From positions 1 to 50,285 of the forward strand of contig JBASCW010000070.1 in the NCBI GenBank assembly GCA_049651845.1: a stretch of 50,285 nucleotides of DNA, given 5' to 3'. The notes beneath the pieces were generated by a model, which saw nothing but the letters and a program-made list of their open reading frames with translations, ran no database searches and was not told where the DNA came from. Of this stretch, positions 1-9,513 are shown piece by piece. How positions within the stretch are numbered: the stretch's first letter is position 1; each line of letters opens with the position of its first letter. The position numbers were made by a program, and so were the translations under genes. This stretch comes from RBG-16-66-20 sp049651845. GTDB taxonomy: Bacteria > Pseudomonadota > Gammaproteobacteria > Burkholderiales > SG8-39.

Positions 1-207
1 GTTGCCGGGTATAGAATCGCATTCGAGGCCTCCTTCTCGGAAAGAATGGTCGTGTCGGCAAACACGTTCTTCGATGCTAGCGTCGAGCTACCAAGCCCTC
101 CGAAAACGGGGGCCTCAATCAGTATCATTCCAGTCAACTCGGACGCGCGCGCGGCCACCCTGCTGTGCATGGGCTCGCGGGCGCGCGCCGGTCACTGCAT
201 ACGTTAA
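1..207 (+). CDS. 3' end of an unidentified gene (cut by window edge)
   Basis: Frame 1 is open from the first base to a TAA at 205-207, giving 68 residues with no start inside the window. The first half has a varied, protein-like composition with alternating hydrophobic residues (for example SISIIPV around residues 41-47). The last 20 residues are Arg/Ala/Gly rich and may be read-through of a frameshifted end. I recognise no family. It may equally be non-coding; nothing downstream is spaced as an operon with it. Confidence 0.25.
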   Translation, partial: VAGYRIAFEASFSERMVVSANTFFDASVELPSPPKTGASISIIPVNSDARAATLLCMGSRARAGHCIR

Positions 208-228
208 ACGGCAGAAGATTGGCGCACG

Positions 229-462
229 ATGTACTTTGAGATCGTTGGCGACATCACGCATGCCGAGACCTTCGCTATTGGCACTTCCATTCGGGAAATC
301 GCCCGCCTTCGAAAGCGCCATGGCCGGGGTCGGTGGAGAAAGCGCAAGGGTATCGCTCGCGTCCGCCTGGAAGACGGCACCATCCGACAAGCCGAGGTAC
401 ACCGGTACGAGGCGCACGGGATCGGACGCCGAGATTTCAAGATCAAGCACTTTACTGACTGA
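229..462 (+). CDS. Small conserved-looking hypothetical protein
   Basis: A 77-residue protein starting with ATG. It has an acidic/hydrophobic start (MYFEIVGDITHAETFA), a strongly basic middle (GRGRWRKRKG, about residues 33-42) and a C-terminus ending KIKHFTD. The basic middle could bind nucleic acid, but that is inference. I recall similar short proteins with a GRGRWRK core in other proteobacteria, all without a known function. It is followed after 5 bp by another small gene on the same strand, so the two probably form one unit. Confidence 0.55.
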   Translation: MYFEIVGDITHAETFAIGTSIREIARLRKRHGRGRWRKRKGIARVRLEDGTIRQAEVHRYEAHGIGRRDFKIKHFTD

Positions 463-467
463 CGCCT

Positions 468-695
468 ATGAGATCGACAGCGAAACAGTTCGTCGTCTGC
501 CTTGAAAATGATGGCTACGAGGTGTCGTTGGAGCGCCGAAAAATCTATCGCGTTCTCCCGGACGCCGATGCGGCGAAGCACCGGCTGATTCGGGTCATCG
601 ACGAATCGGGCGAAGACTATCTCTACCCTCGAAGATTCTTCGCACCAATCGAACTTCCTCAGGCCGTTCGACGGGCAGTACTTACTGCCGTTTAA
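468..695 (+). CDS. Small hypothetical protein
   Basis: A 75-residue protein, ATG start, beginning 5 bp after the preceding small gene. The sequence looks like a compact beta-rich fold: a YEVSLERRKIYRVLPD stretch near residues 18-33 and a conserved-looking EDYLYPRRFFAPIELP near residues 49-64. Ends of the type YLYP..FF.P..LP occur in short proteobacterial hypothetical proteins of unknown function. The two genes look co-transcribed. No function can be assigned. Confidence 0.55.
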   Translation: MRSTAKQFVVCLENDGYEVSLERRKIYRVLPDADAAKHRLIRVIDESGEDYLYPRRFFAPIELPQAVRRAVLTAV

Positions 696-764
696 CAGCG
701 CGCCCCACCGCGACGGGCGAGAAGCGTCGCGCCTTGGCCAAGCATCTCGTGCGCCCGCGCGTGA

Positions 765-1061
765 GCGCGAACGTCTAGCCTGCATGCACACTGTCATCGA
801 GCAATTGCGTACGAAGTTCTCAATGGCTACCTACCGGGCCGCTGCCCGCATTACGTAGGCTTTTCGGAATTAGCCTTCTCATACGTGAGAAAGGTATGTG
901 TTCCGCGCGAAGTGTTCGATAGCATCAATCCTGGTGCAAAGGTAACTGCGATAGGGTCACAGTCCTCGCTTGGCTTTAAGGCAGACACGTTTCGCCTGTT
1001 GCAGGCTAACCCCACGGCCGAAACCGACGCGCGCAAGGGCCGCGCGCGCGGTTCGCCGTGA
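765..1061 (+). pseudogene. Remnant of a gene for a membrane-type protein, C-terminal part only
   Basis: The plus frame ending at TGA 1059-1061 reads as a natural protein from about 801 to 1020, including YVRKVCVPREVFDSINPGA and KVTAIGSQSSLGFKADTFRLL. There is no usable start codon, and a stop lies upstream at 762-764. The block resembles the soluble C-terminal tail of small membrane proteins (a 'V.R.V.D.L.PGD.V.V.....LG' pattern), but this is a pattern-level guess. It looks like a decayed gene that lost its 5' half. The antisense reading of the same stretch is less protein-like. Confidence 0.4.
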
Positions 1062-1112
1062 ACGTTAAGCAGTAATGCTCTTTCGGACTAGAATCTGACG
1101 CTGGAGGCAGCC

Positions 1113-1310
1113 ATGAAATATCGAGTCGCGCTTCAGAAATCGGACGAGGGATTCAGCGTGTCGGTGCCGGGTCTGCCCGGCTGCTGGTCCCAAGGCAGTA
1201 CGGAAAAGGAGGCGCTGGACAACGTTCGCGACGCAGTGCGCGAATACCTCTCGGTCGTGGACGAGCAGTTGCGCGGCGAGGATGTCAGGGAAATCGAAGT
1301 AAGCGCCTAG
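1113..1310 (+). CDS. hicB: HicB-family antitoxin
   Basis: A 65-residue HicB-like protein. The N-terminal half has the family pattern of a degenerate RNase H-like fold: MKYRVALQKSDEGFSVSVPG followed by LPGCWSQGSTEKEALDNVRDAVREYL. In the family, HicB binds and neutralises the HicA mRNA interferase and usually represses its own operon. This is the short form, lacking a C-terminal DNA-binding extension. A ribosome site (GGAGG) lies 6-10 bp before the ATG. The partner toxin gene starts 2 bp downstream but is frameshifted, so this antitoxin may be an orphan. Confidence 0.8.
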   Translation: MKYRVALQKSDEGFSVSVPGLPGCWSQGSTEKEALDNVRDAVREYLSVVDEQLRGEDVREIEVSA

Positions 1311-1312
1311 CC

Positions 1313-1605
1313 TTGCCGAAGATTCCTGGCGTCAATCATCTCGACGCCGTTCGGGCGCTCGAGAGGCGGGATTCAGGGTCGCGCGCCAGGGCAAGCACAT
1401 CGTCATGACCAACGGCCGGCGCATCGTGGTCGTGCCGAGAAACAATCCCGTCAACGCCTACACCATGGGTGGTATCGCGCGAGATGCGGGCCTGACGGTC
1501 GACCAGTTTCGCGAGCTGCTCCAGCTTCAGTTCTCCACGCTCACGCCTTTCCAGAAGGCGATGAAGCCCTGGACGTGCTTCGCGGCGTCCTTCGTTTCCG
1601 GGTAG
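1313..1605 (+). pseudogene. hicA: Frameshifted HicA-family toxin
   Basis: A TTG start at 1313 opens MPKIPGVNHLDAVRALE-type HicA sequence, which runs off frame near 1364. The +2 frame then continues the family exactly: GFRVARQGKHIVMTNGRR, then IVVVPRNNPVNAYTMGGIAR and DAGLTVDQFRELL. Restoring one base in GAGAGGCGG (to GAGAAGGCGG, Glu-Lys-Ala-Gly) gives an intact ~70-residue HicA with the GKHIVM region that carries the catalytic His. The downstream frame stays open to 1605, overlapping the convergent DUF427 gene by 79 bp, whereas HicA normally ends near 1521. This is either a true loss of the toxin or a single-base sequence error. Confidence 0.7.
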
Positions 1606-1817
1606 GTCCAGGCCGCGTCCTTGTTCACCTTGCCGTTCACGACGACGTCGTAGTAGCTCGCCGTGCCCTTCCAGGGGCAGACGGTGTGCGTGGCGGAATC
1701 TTTGAGGAACGCGCGCTCCACCTTGCCGGGCGGGAAGTAGACGTTGCCTTCGACGAGCTGGACCTCGCCCGGCTCGGCCTGCGCGAGGACTTTTCCGTTC
1801 CAGAGGGCTTTGGGCAT
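1527..1817 (-). CDS. DUF427 domain protein
   Basis: A 96-residue protein matching the DUF427 pattern through its whole length: a W-G/L-V start (MPKALWNGKVLAQ), the YFPPGKVERAFL segment, the highly conserved CPWKGTASYYDV near residues 47-58, and W.YPETKDAA near residues 71-79. DUF427 proteins are small soluble beta-barrel proteins of unknown function, widespread in bacteria and fungi. It is convergent with and overlaps the hicA remnant. The ATG is the only sensible start. A divergent gtrA-like gene begins 32 bp upstream. Confidence 0.88.
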   Translation of the reverse strand: MPKALWNGKVLAQAEPGEVQLVEGNVYFPPGKVERAFLKDSATHTVCPWKGTASYYDVVVNGKVNKDAAWTYPETKDAAKHVQGFIAFWKGVSVEN

Positions 1818-1849
1818 GCGGGGAATTCTAGACCTATACTGCGCGCCGC

Positions 1850-2212
1850 ATGCGCCCGCCGCCCGTAGCGAAATATTTCTGGATCGTCTGCGTGGGCTAT
1901 GCGGTGGATCTCGGTTCCTACGTCGCCATGGCCGAAGCGGGGGTGCTGCTCTACCTCGCCTACCTGCTGAGCTTCGCGATCGGCACCACCTGCAACGTGC
2001 TGCTGCTGCGCCGGTTCTTCGCCGCGGGCCGGCATCCGTTCGGCAAGGACCTGGCGCTCAGCATGGCGAGCAACGGCTTTTTTATCCTGCTGGCGATGGG
2101 CATCTACGCCGCGCTGATGGAACTCCTCGGCGTGCACCACGTGCTCGCGAAGGTGCTTTCGAACGGCTTCTCGTTCGCGATGAACTACCTCGTGCGCCGG
2201 CGCTACTTCTGA
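1850..2212 (+). CDS. GtrA-like family membrane protein
   Basis: A 120-residue protein with four predicted membrane helices: about residues 7-25, 32-52, 69-88 and 92-113. It ends in the typical basic tail (MNYLVRRRYF), where 'F..N..W.R.' is a hallmark of GtrA-like proteins (PF04138). Family members are thought to move lipid-linked sugars or to support cell-surface polysaccharide synthesis. A TATACT hexamer at 1835-1840 lies only 9 bp before the ATG and no ribosome site is visible, so the message may be nearly leaderless. Its 3' end overlaps the convergent EamA gene by 10 bp. Confidence 0.8.
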   Translation: MRPPPVAKYFWIVCVGYAVDLGSYVAMAEAGVLLYLAYLLSFAIGTTCNVLLLRRFFAAGRHPFGKDLALSMASNGFFILLAMGIYAALMELLGVHHVLAKVLSNGFSFAMNYLVRRRYF

Positions 2213-3075
2213 GCGCGGTGCGTCGTCAGGCGCTGGCGCGCCGCGAGGTACAGGCCCGAGAGCACGATGATCGTCATGCCGGCGAGCGACCAGCCATCCG
2301 GAAAATCGCCGAACACCAGCCAGCCCAGCAGGATCGCCCAGACCAGCACGGTGTAGGTATAGGGCGCGAGCAGCGAGGCGCTCGCATGGTCGTAGGCCTT
2401 GATCAGCAGGAAGTGGCCGATCGAGGCGAGCACGCCGATCACCAGGATCAGCACGCCGTGGGAGAGCGCCTGCGGGCGCACCCAGACGAAGGGCGCGAGC
2501 ATCGACAGCAGCACGGCGCCCACGATGGCACCCCATATGAGCGAGGTGAGCGGGTGCTCTACGCCCGCGATCTTGCGCGTGAGGATCTGGTAGAGCGCGT
2601 TGCAGACCGCCATGCCGAGCGGCAGCAGCGCGTAGGGCGTGAACAGCTCGGAGCCCGGCCGCACGATCACCAGCGCGCCGGCCAGGCCGACCAGGATCGC
2701 GATCATGCGCGCCAGCTCGAGGCGCTCGCCCAGCATCGGCACCGCGAGCGCGGCGACGAACAACGGCATCACGAAGGCGATCGCGTTGGCGTCGGCGAGC
2801 GGCAGCACGCCGAGCGAGGTGAAGAACAGCAGCGTCGCGAGCGCGAGCAGCAGGCCGCGCGCGAGCTGCAAGCCGGGACGCGCGGTGCGCAGCCGGCCGA
2901 GCTGGCCGGTGGCCGCGAGGAACGAAAGCAGGATCAGCAGGTTCGCGGCATAGCGCGCCCAGACGATCAGAGGCACCGGGTACCAGCGCGACAGGTACTT
3001 CGCGGTGGTGTCCATCAGCGCGAACGCGCCGACCGCCGCGATCATCAGCAGGATGCCGCGCAGCTCGGGCGCCAC
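2203..3075 (-). CDS. DMT-superfamily (EamA) transporter
   Basis: A 290-residue membrane protein with about ten hydrophobic helices in two repeated halves. Each half is an EamA/DUF6-type domain (about residues 6-137 and 148-280). The second half ends with the usual GWLVFGDFPDGWSLAGMTIIV segment. Families of this kind export metabolites or amino acids; the substrate cannot be read from sequence. The gene sits 29 bp downstream of lysS on the same strand and could be co-transcribed with it. The second EamA protein of this window, at 45.4 kb, is only distantly similar. Confidence 0.85.
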   Translation of the reverse strand: MAPELRGILLMIAAVGAFALMDTTAKYLSRWYPVPLIVWARYAANLLILLSFLAATGQLGRLRTARPGLQLARGLLLALATLLFFTSLGVLPLADANAIAFVMPLFVAALAVPMLGERLELARMIAILVGLAGALVIVRPGSELFTPYALLPLGMAVCNALYQILTRKIAGVEHPLTSLIWGAIVGAVLLSMLAPFVWVRPQALSHGVLILVIGVLASIGHFLLIKAYDHASASLLAPYTYTVLVWAILLGWLVFGDFPDGWSLAGMTIIVLSGLYLAARQRLTTHRAQK

Positions 3076-3104
3076 GCGGGCCTAACGTCCGCCGCGGTCC
3101 GCGC

Positions 3105-4576
<1,472 letters not shown>

Positions 4577-4577
<1 letters not shown>

Positions 4578-5681
4578 TAGACGCCCTGTTTCAGGCTTGC
4601 GGTGATGAAGTCGTCCAGGTCGCCGTCCAGCACCGACTGCGTGGCGCCCTTTTCGACGCCGGTGCGCAGGTCCTTGATGCGCGACTGGTCGAGCACGTAG
4701 CTGCGGATCTGGTGGCCCCACTCGATGTCGGTCTTGGAGGCCTCGAGCTTGCCCTGCTCGGCCTTGAGCTTGCGCAGCTCGAGCTCGTACAGGCGCGACT
4801 TGAGCATCGCCATGCATTCGGCGCGGTTGCGGTGCTGAGAGCGGTCGTTCTGGCTCTGCACCACGATGCCGGTCGGCAGGTGCGTGATGCGCACGGCGGA
4901 CTCGGTTTTGTTGACGTGCTGGCCTCCCGCGCCAGACGCCCGGTACACGTCGATGCGCAGGTCGGCCGGGTTGATCTCGACCTCGATCGACTCGTCCACC
5001 TCAGGGTAGACGAAGACGTTGGCGAAGGAGGTGTGGCGGCGCGCGTTCGAGTCGAACGGCGATTTGCGCACCAGCCGGTGCACGCCGTTCTCGGTGCGCA
5101 GGTGCCCGTAGGCGTACTCGCCCGCGATCTTCAGCGTCGCGCTCTTGAGGCCCGCAACCTCGCCGTCGGACTGCTCGAGGATCTCGGCGCGGAAGCCCTT
5201 CTTGTCGCAGTACTTGACGTACATGCGCAGCAGCATCGAGGCCCAGTCCTGCGCCTCGGTGCCGCCGGCGCCGGCCTGGATGTCCATGAAGCAGTTGTTC
5301 GGGTCGAGCGGGTTGGAGAACATGCGCCGGAATTCGAGCGCGCCGACGTCCTGCTCGAGTTTCTTCACATCGAGGAAAATGCTGGAAAGCGTGGCGTCGT
5401 CGCCTTCCGACCGCGCCAGCTCGAACAGCTCCTGCGCATCCGACAGGCCGCTGGCGATCGAGGCGAGGCTCGCGACGGCGGCGTCGAGCGCCTTCTTCTC
5501 GCGACCCAGCTCCTGGGCCTTCTTCTGGTCGCTCCAGACGTCGGGATCGGCGAGGAGCCTGTCTACGGCTTCGAGGCGCTGCTTCTTGCCGTCGAAGTCA
5601 AAGATACCTCCGCAGCTCGGCCGACTGCGTCTGCAGCCCGGCGAGCGTCGAGGCGATCTGGTTGACTTGCTCTGCTTCCAT
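4577..5681 (-). CDS. prfB: Peptide chain release factor 2, with programmed +1 frameshift
   Basis: RF2 ends translation at UGA and UAA. The gene is in two frames: 27 codons from ATG 5681 to a UGA at 5600-5598, then a +1 shift (skip base 5600) into the main frame to TAA 4577. The joined product is 367 residues, the normal RF2 length. The stop-recognition motif SPF appears in VRKSPFDSNARRH, and the catalytic GGQ in GAGGQHVNKTES. The 5' piece reads MEAEQVNQIASTLAG and ends RRYL before the shift. The stop overlaps the lysS start. Autoregulation by RF2 level is the known role of the frameshift. Confidence 0.96.
5597..5613 (-). promoter_or_regulatory. prfB programmed frameshift site
   Basis: On the minus strand the sequence reads CGGAGG-TAT-CTT-TGA-C. 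It has a Shine-Dalgarno-like GGAGG three bases before the CUU slippery codon, then the in-frame UGA followed by C, which is a weak stop context. This is the standard RF2 autoregulatory site: when RF2 is scarce, ribosomes slip from CUU to UUU and read on into GAC. Confidence 0.93.
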
Positions 5682-5691
5682 GGGGGCGCAA

Positions 5692-5901
5692 TTATACGCG
5701 GCGCCCCGTGTATTCCTCGTCGATCTTGTCGTCGAAAAAAGCGGTCGGGTTGGGCGCCGCCATGAAGCGCCGGTAGACCTCGGGGTAGACCTTCACGTAC
5801 TGGTAGACCTGGCCGTTCGACAGCTCGACCTCGAGCGTCATCGTCTTTTCGTCGTAGCCGACCGAGCGCAGCTTGGAGGAATTGACGCGCTTGCGTTCCA
5901 T
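5692..5901 (-). CDS. KTSC domain protein
   Basis: A 69-residue protein matching the KTSC domain (PF13619): an N-terminal SSKLRSVGYD segment, then LEVELSNGQVYQYVKV, then YPEVYRRFMAAPNPTAFFDDKI. The family is named for conserved Lys/Thr/Ser/Cys residues found in some members. It occurs alone or joined to lysyl-tRNA synthetases and nucleases, and its function is unresolved. The stop is 10 bp upstream of the prfB start, so this gene leads a KTSC-prfB-lysS run. The start ATG is preceded by a 7-bp gap from the methyltransferase gene. Confidence 0.85.
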   Translation of the reverse strand: MERKRVNSSKLRSVGYDEKTMTLEVELSNGQVYQYVKVYPEVYRRFMAAPNPTAFFDDKIDEEYTGRRV

Positions 5902-5908
5902 GGCTGGC

Positions 5909-6772
5909 CTACCGCGTTGCGCTCCAGGCAGCCTTGCCGCCGCCGCCGGCCTCGGCCAGATTGCCCTCTATCGCGTTGCCCTTCACCGCGCCCGAGAACT
6001 CGTAGGACTTGGCGCCCAGCGCGAGCCGGAAGCTCAGCCGCTCGCCGCGCAGGCGCGCTTCCTCGAGCAGCACCTCGCGCCCGCCGATCTGCGCCGCGCC
6101 CGCGACGCGCGTGATCTGCTGCGTGAGCGTGAGTCGCACCGGCGCCTTGCTGAGCGCGGGCGGCAGCTTGGCGGTCCAGACGCCGTCGGCCCTGGCGGGC
6201 ACCATGTACAGGTAGATCAGCGTGGTGGTGACGCCGCTGATCGCGACCTTGTCCTCGAGGTCCATCTGCACGTACTTCTCCGGGATCCAGCCCGAGAGCG
6301 GGTAATCGTGCGAGATGATGCGCGTGCCGGGATTGAGCTCGGTGAGCAGCTTGTCCTTGAGCATGTTCACCGTGTTGGGCAGCAGGTACATGGTGAGCAC
6401 GGTCGCCTTGCGGATGTCGGTCTTGAACAGGTCCTGGATGGTGAAGCTCGCGCGGTCGGCCACGCCCTGCAGCTTGGCCGCCTCGTTCGCCTCCTTCACC
6501 AGCTTCTCGTTGATGTCCACGCCGAAGCCGCGCGCGCCGAACACCTTCGCGGCGGTGAGCACGATGCGGCCGTCGCCCGAGCCCAGGTCGATGACGAAAT
6601 CCTTGGGTCCGACCTCGGCCAGGGTCAGCATGTCCGCGACCACGCTGGTGGGCGAAGGCACATAAGGGCCGGCGTCTACCGGCTTCTTGTCGGCCGCGCA
6701 CAGGGACGCCGGGAAGGACAGGAAGATCGCCGCCAGCAATGGCAATGCGCGGTTCATGAAGGGTCTCTGCAT
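5909..6772 (-). CDS. Exported SAM-methyltransferase-like protein
   Basis: A 287-residue protein. Residues 1-26 form a signal peptide (MNRALPLLAAIFLSFPASLCA, cut after CAA or CA). A class I Rossmann methyltransferase domain follows, with motif I as FVIDLGSGDGRIV near residues 59-71 and the acidic strand as GFGVDIN near 82-88. The C-terminal ~90 residues look like a separate beta domain. The ATG at 6757 (sixth codon) is an equally good start. SAM is not normally available outside the cytoplasm, so the signal peptide is odd. I recall similar proteins in betaproteobacteria annotated only as class I methyltransferases; the target is unknown. Confidence 0.8.
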   Translation of the reverse strand: MQRPFMNRALPLLAAIFLSFPASLCAADKKPVDAGPYVPSPTSVVADMLTLAEVGPKDFVIDLGSGDGRIVLTAAKVFGARGFGVDINEKLVKEANEAAKLQGVADRASFTIQDLFKTDIRKATVLTMYLLPNTVNMLKDKLLTELNPGTRIISHDYPLSGWIPEKYVQMDLEDKVAISGVTTTLIYLYMVPARADGVWTAKLPPALSKAPVRLTLTQQITRVAGAAQIGGREVLLEEARLRGERLSFRLALGAKSYEFSGAVKGNAIEGNLAEAGGGGKAAWSATR

Positions 6773-6804
6773 TCTGAATCGGAAAAAAAGGACTCTATCA
6801 GAGG

Positions 6805-8496
6805 TCAGGCAGGCTCTACGCTCTCGAAGGTGATCTGCGGCCGCTGCAGGCCGTTGAACTCGTTCACGCCGAGCCGGTAGGCGGCGCGCACGCGGGCCGG
6901 CAGCGGCTCGAGCGAGTTGAAGCGCATCGCTTCCAGGCGCCGGCCGTCCTTCACCAGCCGCAGCTTGAGGTGGCGCTCGCCGACCACGCGCTGCTCCTCG
7001 ACGCCGAAGCGGTCGCAGAACAGCGGCGCCGGGAAGCCCTGGCCCCAGATCTGCGCCTCGAGCATCTGCGCCACCTCGAGCGAGTGGTAGGCCGCCTCCA
7101 GTTCGCCGTCGGTTTCGACCACGCGCAAGCGCGCTTCTTGCGGGAGCATTTCGTTCGAAACGTTCTCGAATGATTCCTGGAAGAGCGGAAAATCCTTTTC
7201 CCGGATGGTCAATCCGGCAGCCTGCGCGTGGCCGCCGAAGCGCAGGATCAGCCCCGGCGCGCGCTTGGAGACGAGGTCGAGCGCATCGCGCAGATGGAAA
7301 CCGGGAATGGAGCGGCCCGAGCCGCGCAATTCATTGTTTTTCCTGTCTCTGGCAAAACAAATGGCAGGTCTGTGCACGCGTTCGCGCACGCGCGAGGCGA
7401 TCAGCCCCACCACGCCCGGGTGCCAACCCGGCTGGAACAGGGTCACCGTCGCCCCGGGCGGCTCGCCCAGGCCATCGAGCACCGCGGCCGCCTCGTCCAG
7501 CATCTCGCCCTCGATGCGGCGCCGCTCGCGGTTGAGGCGGTCGAGCTCTTGCGCGCAGTTGGCTGCCCGGGCTTCATCGTCCGTGATCAGGCACTCGATG
7601 CCGAGGCCCATGTCCGCCAGGCGCCCCGCGGCGTTCAGGCGCGGGCCGAGAATGAAGCCCAGGTCGAAGCAGGTCGCGCGCGCGGCCGAGCGCCCGGCGG
7701 CGCGCGCGAGCGCGGCGAGGCCGGGGCGCGCGTTGCCCGCGCGCAAGCGCTTCAGGCCCTGGGCGACCAGGATGCGGTTGTTGGCATCGAGCGGCACCAC
7801 GTCGGCGACCGTGCCCAGCGCGACGAGGTCGGTGAGCGCAGCCAGGTTGGGTTCGGTCTTGTTCTCGAATGCTCCGCGGTTTCTCAACTCGGCCCTGAGG
7901 GCCAACATGACGTAGAACATCACGCCGACGCCGGCGAGCGCCTTGGAGGGAAACGCGCAGCCAGGCTGGTTCGGATTGACGATGCACTCGGCCTCGGGCA
8001 GCGCGTCGCCCGGCAGGTGGTGGTCGGTGATCAGCGTGCCGATGCCCAGGCGCCTGGCGTGCGCAACGCCCTCCACGCTGGCGATGCCGTTGTCCACCGT
8101 GATCAGCAGATCGGGCCCGAGCTTCGCAGCGATGTCCACGAGCTCCGGCGTTAGGCCGTAGCCCAGCTCCATGCGGTTCGGCACCAGGTACTCGACGCGC
8201 GCGCCGAATGCGCGCAACGCGCGCACGCCGACCGCGCAGGCGGTGGCGCCGTCGGCATCGTAGTCGGCGACGATCAGCAGCTTCTTCTGCTGCGCGATCG
8301 CGTCGGCGAGCAGCTTCGCCGCGCGGTCCGCATGGGCGAGCGCCGAGGGCGGCGCGAGGCGCGAGAAGTCCTGCTCGAGCTCGCCCGCCGAGCCGATGCG
8401 CCGCGCCGCGTACAGCCGCGCGAGCAGCGGGTGCAGGCCGGCTTGCTGCAGGCGCATGCGGTCGGCTTCCTTGTAGGCGCGCGTGACGATCTTCAC
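6805..8496 (-). CDS. recJ: Single-stranded-DNA-specific exonuclease RecJ
   Basis: A 563-residue 5'-3' ssDNA exonuclease acting in RecF-pathway recombination, mismatch repair and base-excision repair. The DHH phosphoesterase motifs are clear: VADYDADGATA near residues 76-86, VDNGIAS near 134-140, TDHH at 157-160 and a GPRLNAAGRL block. The DHHA1 region has RFGGHAQAAG and the C-terminal OB domain is present. The GTG start at 8496 overlaps the upstream gene's stop as GTGA. It was chosen over longer readings because MKIVTRAY matches RecJ starts and a GGGG-rich site precedes it. Confidence 0.96.
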   Translation of the reverse strand: MKIVTRAYKEADRMRLQQAGLHPLLARLYAARRIGSAGELEQDFSRLAPPSALAHADRAAKLLADAIAQQKKLLIVADYDADGATACAVGVRALRAFGARVEYLVPNRMELGYGLTPELVDIAAKLGPDLLITVDNGIASVEGVAHARRLGIGTLITDHHLPGDALPEAECIVNPNQPGCAFPSKALAGVGVMFYVMLALRAELRNRGAFENKTEPNLAALTDLVALGTVADVVPLDANNRILVAQGLKRLRAGNARPGLAALARAAGRSAARATCFDLGFILGPRLNAAGRLADMGLGIECLITDDEARAANCAQELDRLNRERRRIEGEMLDEAAAVLDGLGEPPGATVTLFQPGWHPGVVGLIASRVRERVHRPAICFARDRKNNELRGSGRSIPGFHLRDALDLVSKRAPGLILRFGGHAQAAGLTIREKDFPLFQESFENVSNEMLPQEARLRVVETDGELEAAYHSLEVAQMLEAQIWGQGFPAPLFCDRFGVEEQRVVGERHLKLRLVKDGRRLEAMRFNSLEPLPARVRAAYRLGVNEFNGLQRPQITFESVEPA

Positions 8497-9512
8497 GGAC
8501 GCGCCCCTACGCTTGCTTCGCTCTGTCGCGTCCTGTATTTCGCGAGCGGCCGCGGCCGGCGCCAGAAGCGCCGCAAGTCGCCGCGCACAGTTTCGAACGA
8601 GGCGCCGGCTTCGGGCACGTGCACGGAGAACATGCCGATGCGTCCGGCGCGCAGCGCCGCGAGCAGCGGCGCGAACCAGTTCTCGTCGAGCGCGCGCAGG
8701 CGCTGCGCGAGCGTCTCGAGGTCGCCCAGCGCGGCGGTGGCGCGCAGCGCATCGAGCAGCACCAGATGGCGGCCGTCCTCGGGCGCGCGCTCGAGCCACG
8801 CCGCGGCGCCCTCGCCGGGCGCGCGCTGGCGCATCCCGGCGAGCTTCGCGAGCCCGAGCGCCACCGGGTCGTCGGCGCTCAGCGAGTGCCACGGCACGGC
8901 GTCCTGCAGCGCGGCGGCCTCGGGCAGGGCGCCCGCGCCCCATAACCAGAGGCTGTTGGCCACCGGCGCGCCGCGCGCTTCGCGCGCCGTGTTGACCTCG
9001 TGCCGGTAGAGCGCCATCTGGATTTCCGCGAGCAGCGCGCGCAGGCGCCGGTCGGCCGGCTGCGCGCCGCCGTCGCGGCCCGAAGCCTCGAGCGGCGGGC
9101 GCGTTTCGACCGCCATCGCGGCGGCCGCGCGCAGTCCCCAGCAGGCCGGCGCGAAGGCCTCCACGGAGAACTCGCCGGCGAAGTGGCGGTTGAGCTCGGC
9201 GCAGAGCGCGCGCGCCTCCGCCTCGGCGAGATCGAGGCCGTGGCCCGGCAGCAGCAGCACCCGGTCGCGGTCGGCGCGCAGGTGCACCGGGTCGGCGCGC
9301 AGCCAGTGTCCCTCGGCGGCCGGAGCGCCGAAGGCGTGCGCCGTGAGCGCGCCCGCGGGCAGCGGGCCGCTCAGGCCGAAAGCGCTTGCGAGCCAGTCCT
9401 CCGGCGACGCGCCTTCGTGGTCGGCACGGCGGCCGCGCGCGAGCAGCAGCTCGAGCGACGGCGCCGGGGCCTGCGCCTCGAAGAGGGCCGGAACGAGGAG
9501 CTCGAGATGCAT
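8493..9512 (-). CDS. RpfE-type / COG4255 family protein (PGAM-like)
   Basis: A 339-residue Ala/Leu/Arg-rich protein starting MHLELLVPALFEAQ. The family sits immediately upstream of recJ in many betaproteobacteria and Xanthomonas, where it is annotated as 'RpfE-type regulatory protein' or as related to phosphoglycerate-mutase-like proteins. Family-like blocks are HWLRADPVHLRADRDRVLLL (residues ~70-89) and NSLWLWGAGALP near 187-198. No catalytic residues can be confirmed. It is coupled to recJ by a GTGA overlap. In Xanthomonas the rpf cluster controls virulence, but no such role can be inferred here. Confidence 0.8.
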   Translation of the reverse strand: MHLELLVPALFEAQAPAPSLELLLARGRRADHEGASPEDWLASAFGLSGPLPAGALTAHAFGAPAAEGHWLRADPVHLRADRDRVLLLPGHGLDLAEAEARALCAELNRHFAGEFSVEAFAPACWGLRAAAAMAVETRPPLEASGRDGGAQPADRRLRALLAEIQMALYRHEVNTAREARGAPVANSLWLWGAGALPEAAALQDAVPWHSLSADDPVALGLAKLAGMRQRAPGEGAAAWLERAPEDGRHLVLLDALRATAALGDLETLAQRLRALDENWFAPLLAALRAGRIGMFSVHVPEAGASFETVRGDLRRFWRRPRPLAKYRTRQSEASVGARP

Positions 9513-9513
9513 G

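Noticed and set aside
4578..4817. Longer lysS start upstream of 4577
   Set aside because: That extension lies inside prfB in another frame and has no LysS homology; the TAATG overlap supports 4577.
5598..5600. Nonsense mutation in prfB
   Set aside because: It is the programmed UGA with the standard CUU slip codon and an upstream GGAGG, as in RF2 genes generally.
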